Part shown: positions 57,101 to 64,000 of the stretch, one piece after another
How the letters are laid out: every line of letters begins with the position of its first letter
Numbering within the stretch: position 1 is the stretch's first letter
Assembly (NCBI GenBank): GCA_018857735.1
Contig: JABMCL010000376.1
Coordinates: forward strand, 327,501-391,500
From: Alviniconcha marisindica
Lineage: Eukaryota; Mollusca; Gastropoda; Provannidae
Direction of reading: 5' to 3'
DNA length: 64,000 nucleotides
Program-made: the position numbers and the translations under genes
Notes under the pieces: generated by a model
Seen by the model: the letters and a program-made list of their open reading frames with translations, nothing else
Told to the model about the DNA's origin: nothing
Databases searched by the model: none

Positions 57101-60100
57101 GGGGGGGTGACTGTCAAATATAGTACAGAGTGCCTAGGCAAGAATAGTTGCCATATATAGATTTTAACTTATTTAGGCCTAGGTTTTTTCAAAATTGTTA
57201 GAAGGGAACATGCCTCCTCCTCCAACAACCCCATCCACCCACCCACCCCCAACTCTGCCGTACCTCCCACTTAGATTTTCAGTGATAGGTGAGTTTTCTC
57301 ATTGCAAGCCCCGTGTTATTTTTGCAGCAGTGTGAGTGTGAATGGACCATCCTTGGTTGTTTACAAATCTTAACCAGTCTCAGTATTTAAGAAACTGAAG
57401 AGAGAGAAAAAAGCACCCGTAAAGAGCTTGTTGCCCATGTTAGTTGCAAATTGCAACTAGTCTCAGTGTTTAAGAATTTAAAAAAAAAAAATATATTAAA
57501 AAAAATATATATTAAAAAAAACTGTGAAGAGCTTGCTGCCCATGTTAGTTGCAAATCGTAACTAGTCTCAGTGTTTAAGAAACTATAAAAAAAATATGAA
57601 TAAAAAACACCTGTGAAAAGCTTGCTGCCCATGTTAGTTGCAAATCGTAACTAGTCTCAGTGTTTAAGAAACTATAAAAAAATATAAATAAAAAACACCT
57701 GTGAAGAGCTTGCTGCCCTGTTATGCAAATCTAACCAGTCTCATGTTTAAGAAACTATAAAATTAATAAAAACCTGTGAAAAGCTTGTGCCCATGTTAGT
57801 TGCAAATCATAACCAGTCTCATGTTTAAGAAACTATAAAAAAATATAAATAAAAAACACACCTGTGAAAGAGCTTGCTGCCCCATGTTAGTTGCAAATCA
57901 TAACCAGTCTCATGTTTAAGAAACTATAAAAATTTATTTAAAACACACCTGTGAAAAGCTTGCTGCCTGTGTTCCCAGGGAGTATGGTGACCAAGCAGTG
58001 AGGAGGAAGGAGAATCTACTGGAAAAGGATGAAGTGCCGGAAATAAGAAAACCCGTGAAGAAACTTGCTGCCCCTGTTAGTTGCAAATCGTAACCAGTCT
58101 CACTGTTTAAGAAACTTTTTTTTTTTTTAAATATAAAAAAACCTGTGAAGAGCTTGCTGCCCCTGTTAGTTGCGAATCATAACCAGTCTCACTGTTTAAG
58201 AAACTATAAAAAACAAAAATATAAAAAACACCTGTGAAGAGCTTGCTGCCCCTGTTAGTTGCAAATCATAACCAGTCTCACTGTTTAAGAAACTATATAA
58301 TAATTTTTTTAAACACACCTGTAAAGAGCTTGCTGCCTGTGTTGCCCAGGGAGTATGAGGCCCTGGCCAAGCAGGTGGAGGAGACGAAGGAGAAGTTCTC
58401 GGAGCTGGAGAAGCAGGACGTGAAGTGCCGCGAGGACATCAAGCACACCAACGCCAAGGCCAAGAAACTGGAGCACAGCCTCGAGCAGGAGAAGAAAAAG
58501 GTGAGACAGGCTTCCTTGTCATTGGTGGGGGGGGGGGGTTTTTGTAGTGGGTGGGCACAGACGTACGCATGCATGCCCCTCACACATGTGCATCCGCATG
58601 GCACACATGCATACACACATACATGCTTTTGCTTGCATTGCGTGTATGATTTTTCTGGCTCTCGTGCCCCCTGCCACCGCCCTGATTCCCCTAAGTGTCC
58701 ACTGTCCGTCTGCATGTGATGAATCAGCAGCAGAAATGATAAACTATTTTATTTACCATTTCTTTCCCCACAGACCGGGGGGGGGGGGGCTTAAACTAAT
58801 TAAGATAGCAAATTTCTGCATGTGATAAATCAGCAGAAGAAATGAGAAACTATTTTATTTACCATTTCTTTCCCCCACAGACCTGAGTTGGGGGGGGGGG
58901 GGCTTAAACTAATAAAGATAGCGAATTTCATTTTTCTGTCATTCCACACATACGTGCATGCTTTTGCTTGCATGCATGGTCTCTCGCACTCCTAAAGGAG
59001 CCCAGCGCTCTTTACTTCTTTTTCGGATGATAAATCGTTGGAAGAAGTGAACATTTGTTGATCAGCTGTCGCCTCAAGCTCGAACAGGGAAAGAGGTGTT
59101 CATAAGAAAAGGGTCAGACAACTGTCCCAGGGTTCACAATGACCAGTAACTTCCAATATTTCACTGATGAAGATCAGCATATACCAGAAACAAAATCCAC
59201 AATCAGTCGGATTATACCAGCTCTTATTTTGCTTGACTGGCTATCAAAACAGGATTAAAAACAACGCCACAGCACAGGGACAGGACGCAGACAGAGAGTG
59301 CGCGGAGTGTGTGCGTGTGTGTTCTAGATGGGGAAGGGAACAGGGTGTAGTAGAGCTCTAGTAATATCTGTAAGTGGCAGCTAGTGTATCTGACCTGTGC
59401 AGTGATTGTCTGACCGGTTTCTGTGAATCATTTTTGCTACCTTATAGATGTCACACCAGTTTGAAAAATGTCTTGTGCAGTCACTGCATCCAAAAGCCTG
59501 TCACTTTCATTTTCTTTCAGATTGTGGAGCTGCGCCAGGTGCCGGAGCAGAGCGAGAAAGCAGTGGAGGAGCTGAAGAAGAAGCTGGAGAAACTAGAGAC
59601 GGACAAGGCCAAGGAGGAAGAGAAAGTGCAGGAGGTGATGGCCAGCCTACGCTCCGAGACCCAAGTAAGCGCCGTAAATCTGCTGTTTCGAAATTGACGC
59701 GCACCACCCATGCTGCGCATGCACACACATAACACAAGACAAAAGTACACTATATCTGGCATTATCTGCATGCTATCATGTTTGGTGTTGTTGTATTTCT
59801 ATATCAAGTTATTAGTGATGTCAAAGGGTTCCCCTTTAGTCAGAATATAAAATTCCTTTGCTTAGACTGCTACAGCATGATGGCATTAAAATTCAGTTGT
59901 CTTTCTAACTGTCCCCTTAACTCTAACAAATCCAAAGATAGTTTTCAAAAAGCATGGTCATGGGTGAATAGTTGTTTTTCCACTGCTGGAACTCAGAGGC
60001 TCGCAACACCTGGATGAGATTTAGCAGCTGTTTTTCCTGCATGCAAGACCTTTGTATTTGCATACATATTTGCCACATACAAAGTTTTGAAACAGTATAG

Positions 60101-60921
60101 ATGATATTTGGAGTAACTATTCAATGCTGTCATGAGGATGGAGATAAGGGTGTATAATATCATTGGTGGGGGCTGCCACAAGTATCAGTTTTGTCGCATC
60201 AAATGTTTTGTTGTGACAAAACACATCTGTTGTCACAACAAAAGTATGCTTGTTGCAACAAAAGACATGTTTTGTCATGACAAACGCGCATTTGTCATGA
60301 CAGAATTATGTTTGTCATGACAAATATTTGTCATGACAAAAATATGTTTGTTGCGACAAAAGTTTTGTCGGAACAGGCATACTTTTGTCGCAATGAGAAG
60401 TCCCCTCTTGCCTGCACAGGCACAGGTAAAACATTTGTTGCAACAAAAATGATACTTGTAGCAGCTCCCGCCAATGATTACAATACAGTATAACTTTATG
60501 ATAGTATATGCCAATGATAGTATAATATATGAAATTTGAGAAAACTGTTCTGCAACTTGCTTATTCCTAGCAGGAAGGCATTCAGCTGATGCTGTGCTCA
60601 TTTCCATTTTCAGCCTTTGCAGGATGAGAAGGACAAGCAAGAAGAGAAACTCTTGGAACTACAGAAATCTGTCAATGAAAAGAAGTCACAGGTATGTCTG
60701 GCAACTTGCCTTTGTGTCTACATTCCTCACTGCCTGTATTAGGTATTCACCCTGTCTTTATCTTGCCACCTGAACCCAAAAGTCCCCTCTTCTCTTTTCC
60801 TCTTTTGGCCCCCCCCCCACCCCACCCCTCCCTACCCCCTCTCTCTCTCTCTCTCCCTCACACTTCTCTCCTTCTCTCTCTCTCAATAGTAAATGATATT
60901 TTGATTTTGAGTTTATATCTC

Positions 60922-60968
<47 letters not shown>

Positions 60969-61412
60969 ACTTGCACGTTAACTGAGCCAGTTTGGCCTAG
61001 CGGTAAGGCGTTCTTATAGACGTCCGGTCGCGGTTCGATTCGCAGCTTTGGCCGTCCGTCCTTTCGCTTTCAAAGAAAGGATGTGATTTATGGACACGGC
61101 CTTTGTGACTTTGCCATGGCCGCGGTCTCTTAGGTCTTTGCGGGTCCGAGCGCTGGGTCACACCCTCACAGCCCCCTCTCTTCCCCCACCCCCCCCCTAC
61201 CCTCTCTCTTCTCTCCCTCCCTTCTCTCTCTTTCTCTCTCTCTCAATAGTTAATATGATGTTTTGATTTTGAGTTTATATCTTGTTTTCAATTTGTCTAT
61301 TTGTTGCCCAAGGGCTGGATGCATAAAAAAGTATTGTACTTATTTCATTACCATCGTTAATATATTTGAAAATTTATTTCGTTCTCTCTCTCTCCCTCCC
61401 TCCGTCTTTGTG

Positions 61413-61500
<88 letters not shown>

Positions 61501-64000
61501 TTCTCTTTATCTCTCCCTACTATTCTCCCTTTCTCTTTCCCTTTGTGTGTATAGATTCTCACTTTCTTCCCTTCCCTCTCACCCATTCACCCCATCCCCA
61601 TCCCTCCCCCATTCTTGCAGTCTCCTTTGTCTCGGAGCATGTCCACACACACACACACACACACCCACACAGTGCGCCAATTCACTGTTGTCTAGCTTCA
61701 AGTGACGGAGTCGGAGCTGGAGGTGTTCCTCAGCAACCAGCAGAGTGAGGAGAGCAAGCTGAAGGAGATGCAGCACAACCTGGACAGGGCCACGGCAGAG
61801 CTGGACCAGCACGAGCAGTAAGTGAGGTCCCCTCTTGCCAGTAAATGAAGTCCCCTCTTGCCAGTGTGATCTGACCCCTCTTGCCAGTAAGTGCAGTCCC
61901 CTCTTGCCAGCCTCTTGCCGTGAGTGAAGTCCCCTCTTGCCAGTAAGTGAAGTCCCCTCTTGCCAGTGAGTGAAGTCCCCTCTTGCCAGTAAGTGAAGTC
62001 CCCTCTTGCCAGCCTCTTGCCGTGAGTGAAGTCCCCTCTTGCCAGCGAGTGAAGTCCCCTCTTGCCAATAAGTGAAGTCCCCTCTTGCCAGTAAGTGAAG
62101 TCCCCTCTTGCCAGTGAGTGAGGTCCCCTCTTGCCAGTGAGTGAAGTCCCCTCTTGCCAGTAAGTGAAGTCCCCTCTTGCTAGTGAGTGAAGTCCCCTCT
62201 TGCCAGTAAGTGAAGTCCCCTCTTGCCAGTGAGTGAGGTCCCCTCTTGCCAGTAAGTGAAGTCCCCTCTTGCTAGTGAGTGAAGTCCCCTCTTGCCAGTA
62301 AGTGAAGTCCCCTCTTGCCAGTGAGTGAGGTCCCCTCTTGCCAGTGAGTGAAGTCCCCTCTTGTCTGTAAATGAAGTCCCCTCTTGCCAGTGAGTGAAGT
62401 CCCCTCTTGCCAGTAAGTGAAGTCCCCTCTTGTCAGTGAGTGAAGTCCCCTCTTGCCAGTAAGTGAAGTCCCCTCTTGCCAGTGAGTGAGGTCCCCTCTT
62501 GCCAGTGAGTGAAGTCCCCTCTTGCCAGTAAGTGAAGTCCCCTCTTGCCAGTGAGTGAAGTCCCCACTTGCCAGTGAAGTCAGTGTCAGGTCATTGATAA
62601 TAAATGAAGTCACTGGCACTGCAGTAGGTGAAGTCACTGGCAGATACCATGCTGAAATGAACTGGTTTGAAACCGTCTCCATGAATTTTCAGCACAGCAA
62701 GCCAGCTGAGGAAGAACATTCCCACGGTGGAAAACGTGGTGAAGAAAGCAACAGACGACCTGAAGAAAGTGACTGAGGCAGAGGCTAAGGCATCAGAACA
62801 GGTAACCATCAGTGTCATTATCATCATCATCTTCAACATCATCAACTTCAGCAGCAGCAGCCACTCTGTCCAACCCTTTCTTTCACAACCAGAGTTTTAG
62901 TTCTGCCTGCTCTGCCCACCTATGACATTACTCAGTTGGCAGAGGTCCCATTTTCTTTTTTCCTCTTTTAGCCAGGCTTGCAGTGGTACGAGGCTCTGTT
63001 TTCCGACTTTTCTGTTCATCAGTCTTATCTCTTGAGTCTTCGTTCCTTTTCTGTTGTTGCACAGGTGCTATTCTTGTCTTGTATCATACCTTTTCTGTTG
63101 TATGGGTATTGTTTTTGTCCTGCATTGTACCTTTTCTGTTGTTGCACAGGTACTGTTTTTGTCCTGTATCATACCTTTTCTTTTGTTGCACAGGTACTGT
63201 TTTTGTCCTGTATCATACCTTTTCTTTTGTCACACAGGTACTGTTTTTGTTCTGTATCATTCCTTTTCTGTCGTTACACAGGTACTGTTTTTGTCCTGTA
63301 TCATTCCCTTTCTGTTGTTGAGCAGGTACTGTTTTTGTCCTGAGTCATGTCTTTTCTCTTGTTACACAGGTACTGTTTTTGTCCTGTATCATACCTTTTC
63401 TGTTGTCACACAGGTACTGTTTTTGTCCTGTATCATTCCTTTTCTGTTGTTACACAGGTACTGTTTTTGTCCTGTATCATTCCTTTTCTGTTGTTGAGCA
63501 GGTACTGTTTTTGTCCTGAGTAGTGTCTTTTCTGTTGTTACACAGGTACTGTTTTTGTCCTGTATCATACCTTTTCTGTTGCTGCACAGGTACTGTTTTT
63601 GTCCTGTATCATACCTTTTCTGTCATTACACAGGTACTGTTTTTGTCCTGTATCATTCCTTTTCTGTTGTTGAGCAGGTACTGTTTTTGTCCTGTATCAT
63701 TCCTTTTGTTGTACAGGTATTGTTTGTGTCCCGTATCATTCCTTTTCTGTTGTTGCACAGGTACTGTTTTTGTCCTGTATCATACCTTTTCTGTTGTTGC
63801 ACAGGTACAGTTTTTGTCCTGTATCATACCATTTCTGTTGTTGCACAGGTACTGTGTTTGTCCTGTATCGTACCTTTTCTGTTGTTGCACAGGTACTGTT
63901 TTTGTCCTGTATCATACCTTTTCTGTTGTTGCACAGGTAGTTTTTGTCCTGTATCATACCTTTTCTGTTGTTGCACAGGTACTGTTTTTGTCCTGTATCA
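50901..64000 (+). CDS. SMC4: Structural maintenance of chromosomes protein 4 (condensin ATPase), N-terminal 572 aa, continues past the window
   Basis: Coding exons: 50903-51062, 52437-52579, 52945-53139, 53734-53913, 54441-54605, 55677-55804, 56809-56949, 58350-58500, 59521-59664, 60614-60691, 61696-61817 and 62693-62801. All phases match. SMC4 pairs with SMC2 as the ATPase core of condensins I and II, which compact mitotic chromosomes. Visible parts are an acidic N-terminal tail, RLMITHIVNENFKSYAG, the Walker A GPNGSGKS (108-115) with NVIDSMLFVFGYRA, RSKKVSVLIHNS, GIDLDHNRFLILQGEVEQIA with the Q-loop, and MMKPKALTEHEDGMLEFLED. From about residue 285 on is a Lys/Glu-rich coiled-coil arm. Human SMC4 is about 1288 aa, so hinge, second arm, signature motif and Walker B lie to the right. 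The ATG fits human MPRKG. Confidence 0.95.
50903..51062 (+). CDS. SMC4: SMC4 coding exon 1
   Basis: Residues 1-53 plus one base: MPRPKGKGRVRAAAESGEN to TTPNPLRNFSIE, a low-complexity acidic tail. It follows a TTACAG acceptor at 50900, so a non-coding exon upstream is likely. Donor G/GTAACT. Confidence 0.85.
51145..51735 (+). repeat. ~195-bp tandem repeat, three units, in SMC4 intron 1
   Basis: Units begin at about 51147, 51342 and 51541 with TTTATTTTATTTTTAG, then GGTGACACTAGCAAATGAAA and, later, AAATGAGACATTATG. Each unit start looks like a polypyrimidine tract plus AG. The first unit is preceded by a (CA)n run (51117-51144). Confidence 0.92.
52437..52579 (+). CDS. SMC4: SMC4 coding exon 2
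   Basis: Residues 54-101: DYGEIEIPEAP to RLMITHIVNENFKSYAG and GPFHK, the first beta strands of the ATPase head. Acceptor GATTTGCAG, donor AAG/GTGATA. Confidence 0.96.
52945..53139 (+). CDS. SMC4: SMC4 coding exon 3
   Basis: Residues 102-166: carries Walker A (SIVGPNGSGKSNVIDSML) and the IRSKKVSVLIHNS block, ending HFQKILDTG. Donor GGC/GTGAGT. Confidence 0.97.
53640..53708 (+). repeat. Fragment of the hairpin-element family in SMC4 intron 3
   Basis: CAGGTCTTTGTTGTACTTGT then GAGCGCTAATTAACTCCC and TTGTTGATTCTGTA, matching the right arm of 37915-38275. It ends about 25 bases before the exon 4 acceptor. Confidence 0.7.
53734..53913 (+). CDS. SMC4: SMC4 coding exon 4
   Basis: Residues 167-226: PGEDEYTVVPDSKIVVSRTA to GIDLDHNRFLILQ. 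Acceptor TTCTCTCCAG, donor CAG/GTAGGT. Confidence 0.97.
54192..54272 (+). mobile_element. MITE-like family M, truncated copy
   Basis: The left end only: TATCATTGGCGGGAGTTGCT then ACAGGTATCATTTTTGTTGC and GCATACTTTTGTTGCGAC. The right end is missing. Confidence 0.7.
54441..54605 (+). CDS. SMC4: SMC4 coding exon 5
   Basis: Residues 227-281: GEVEQIAMMKPKALTEHEDG then MLEFLEDIIGSNRFKQPI. It completes the N-terminal head after the Q-loop. Acceptor TTTGTTTCAG, donor AAG/GTGGGG. Confidence 0.97.
54925..55025 (+). repeat. Hairpin-element family, one-arm copy
   Basis: GTGGAGTTGACATACCTTGT then TGCATGCCAGGTGAGAGTTA and TTGTTGATTTA, in SMC4 intron 5. Confidence 0.65.
55320..55495 (+). mobile_element. 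SINE family S1, 3' half
   Basis: GATGTGGCACCAGCCATGTA, GTGGATATTCAAA, GTGAGTCTGCTCAAGAGCGG, then ATATAAAAGCTGTCAACAAC, matching the 3' half of the full-length SINE. Confidence 0.75.
55677..55804 (+). CDS. SMC4: SMC4 coding exon 6
   Basis: Residues 282-323 plus two bases: LNRVKAVEKEKDELEGARNE to KNKLYQKY, the start of the coiled-coil arm. The donor AT/GTACGT is chosen over ATGTAC/GTAAGC because only it fits the phase of exon 7. Confidence 0.9.
56140..56345. other. Imperfect inverted repeat in SMC4 intron 6
   Basis: The block GCCCCGTCGGTTCGCAGTCC then TCAAATGG (56130-56158) is roughly inverted at 56335-56385 (CCATTTGAGGA, GCGAACCGAGAGGGC). The interval between has GT/GA runs. It may be a small foldback element. 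Confidence 0.5.
56809..56949 (+). CDS. SMC4: SMC4 coding exon 7
   Basis: Completes residue 324 and encodes 325-370: AECAESEEKAQAEYDKVYEG to MKDVNEKIDAITTKKKEKGK, coiled coil. Donor AA/GTGAGT. Confidence 0.92.
57360..58349 (+). repeat. ~100-bp minisatellite in SMC4 intron 7, about nine units
   Basis: Units contain CCTGTGAAGAGCTTGCTGCC, CATGTTAGTTGCAAATC, GTAACCAGTCTCAGTG and TTTAAGAAACTATAAAA. The last unit runs straight into the acceptor of exon 8 (GCTTGCTGCCTGTGTTGCCC, AG). One internal unit carries a partial exon 8 copy (57979-58052). Confidence 0.93.
57979..58052 (+). pseudogene. Partial copy of SMC4 exon 8 inside the array
   Basis: Preceded by CTTGCTGCCTGTGTTCCCAG, the block reads GGAGTATGGTGACCAAGCAG and later AGTGCCGGAAATAAGA, a diverged and internally deleted copy of exon 8 (58350-58500). 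In the phase used by exon 8 it remains open (KEYGDQAVRRKENLLEKDEV) and runs on into the array for over 30 codons. No good donor is seen. Confidence 0.82.
58350..58500 (+). CDS. SMC4: SMC4 coding exon 8
   Basis: Completes residue 371 and encodes 372-421: EYEALAKQVEETKEKFSELE to KAKKLEHSLEQEKKK. It aligns with the EENKEKF ... SKAKKLEKQL segment of human. Donor AAG/GTGAGA. Confidence 0.95.
58705..58925 (+). repeat. ~105-bp direct duplication with poly-G, SMC4 intron 8
   Basis: Two copies of AAACTATTTTATTTACCATT then TCTTTCCCCACAGACC, G run, CTTAAACTAAT. Each copy holds a strong-looking acceptor (CTTTCCCCACAG). Confidence 0.88.
59521..59664 (+). CDS. SMC4: SMC4 coding exon 9
   Basis: Residues 422-469: IVELRQVPEQSEKAVEELKK to VMASLRSETQ, matching KEVMDSLKQETQ of human. 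Acceptor TTTCTTTCAG, donor CAA/GTAAGC. Confidence 0.96.
60158..60478. mobile_element. MITE-like family M, copy 2, in SMC4 intron 9
   Basis: Left end TATCATTGGTGGGGGCTGCC then ACAAGTATCAGTTTTGTCGC; right end GCAACAAAAATGATACTTGT then AGCAGCTCCCGCCAATGATT. The interior holds palindromes such as TTTTGTCATGACAAA and is shorter than in copy 1. Confidence 0.82.
60614..60691 (+). CDS. SMC4: SMC4 coding exon 10
   Basis: Residues 470-495: PLQDEKDKQEEKLLELQKSV then NEKKSQ, aligning with FSKSVNEARSK of human. Donor CAG/GTATGT. Confidence 0.94.
60840..61500 (+). repeat. CT-rich microsatellites and a duplicated block in SMC4 intron 10
   Basis: CT runs at about 60838-60890, 60933-60967 and 61415-61498. 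A ~45-bp unit (CTCAATAGT, then ATTTTGATTTTGAGTTTATA) occurs at 60883-60930 and 61242-61282, on either side of the SINE at 60984. Confidence 0.88.
60984..61180 (+). mobile_element. tRNA-derived SINE (family S2)
   Basis: A-box-like TGGCCTAGCGG (60994-61004) and B-box-like GGTTCGATTC (61033-61042), followed by a non-tRNA body with GATTTATGGACACGGCC. The head differs from family S1, and no acceptor stem can be folded, so it is not a tRNA gene. Confidence 0.65.
61696..61817 (+). CDS. SMC4: SMC4 coding exon 11
   Basis: Residues 496-535 plus two bases: LQVTESELEVFLSNQQSEES to ATAELDQHE. Acceptor TTGTCTAG, donor CA/GTAAGT. The donor is the first unit of the array that follows. Confidence 0.94.
61818..62580 (+). 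repeat. 23-bp minisatellite of 5' splice-site motifs, about 32 units
   Basis: The unit is GTAAGTGAAGTCCCCTCTTG, CCA or its GTGAGT variant. Unit 1 is the real donor of exon 11. About 28 units keep GTAAGT or GTGAGT; the two types often alternate. It lies in SMC4 intron 11 and ends about 110 bases before the exon 12 acceptor. Confidence 0.96.
62693..62801 (+). CDS. SMC4: SMC4 coding exon 12 (last exon in the window)
   Basis: Completes residue 536 and encodes 537-572: TASQLRKNIPTVENVVKKAT to EAEAKASEQ, coiled coil aligned with NTAVSQLTKAKEAL of human. Acceptor GAATTTTCAG, donor CAG/GTAACC. Confidence 0.93.
63055..64000 (+). repeat. 44-bp minisatellite of acceptor-donor junctions, at least 21 units, runs off the window
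   Basis: The unit is GTACTGTTTTTGTCCTGTAT, CATACCTTTTCTGTTGTTGC, ACAG. Each repeat joins a pyrimidine-rich tract plus CACAG to GTACTG, so every boundary resembles a combined 3'/5' splice site. It lies in SMC4 intron 12; the next exon is beyond the window. Confidence 0.95.

Overview
The window is animal nuclear DNA with long introns. It holds three intron-rich protein genes in a background dense with micro- and minisatellites, non-LTR retrotransposon remnants and tRNA-derived SINEs. The repeat style, the CR1/jockey-like LINE pieces and the protein sequences suggest a lophotrochozoan, most likely a gastropod mollusc. The species cannot be told from the sequence alone. No rRNA gene, functional tRNA gene or CRISPR array was seen.

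Layout: (1) 1-3.2 kb holds a 5'-truncated LINE and a large CT/CA microsatellite. (2) 3.3-7.5 kb, + strand, is a complete five-exon FUNDC1-type gene (mitophagy receptor, 142 aa) with a possible alternative 3' exon near 13.45 kb. (3) 7.5-30.2 kb is non-coding sequence between genes: SINEs, a dispersed 650-bp family, and tandem arrays at 11.6-13.45, 14.5, 16.5, 19.2, 26.8, 28.3 and 29.4 kb. (4) 30.3-49.6 kb, - strand, is a complete 12-exon UXS1 gene (UDP-glucuronate decarboxylase, 409 aa) whose introns are packed with tandem arrays, MITE-like elements, a full-length SINE and LINE debris. (5) 49.6-49.9 kb looks like a shared divergent promoter. (6) 50.9 kb to the right edge, + strand, holds the first 12 coding exons (572 aa) of SMC4, the condensin ATPase; the gene continues beyond the window.

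The genes are functionally unrelated: mitochondrial quality control, Golgi nucleotide-sugar synthesis, and chromosome condensation. All exon junctions were read from homologous protein blocks and checked for matching intron phase and GT/AG ends. All three reading frames join without a frameshift.

The most unusual pattern is that several tandem arrays start at, or contain copies of, real splice sites of the host genes. There are at least four degenerate copies of the 5' edge of FUNDC exon 2; an inverted copy of the FUNDC exon 4 donor; about 32 repeats of the SMC4 exon 11 donor; a decayed second copy of SMC4 exon 8 inside its upstream array; a 44-bp array of acceptor-donor junctions in SMC4 intron 12; and an array of acceptor-like units leading to a possible alternative FUNDC exon. 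A three-copy MITE-like element built from reiterated short palindromes also stands out.
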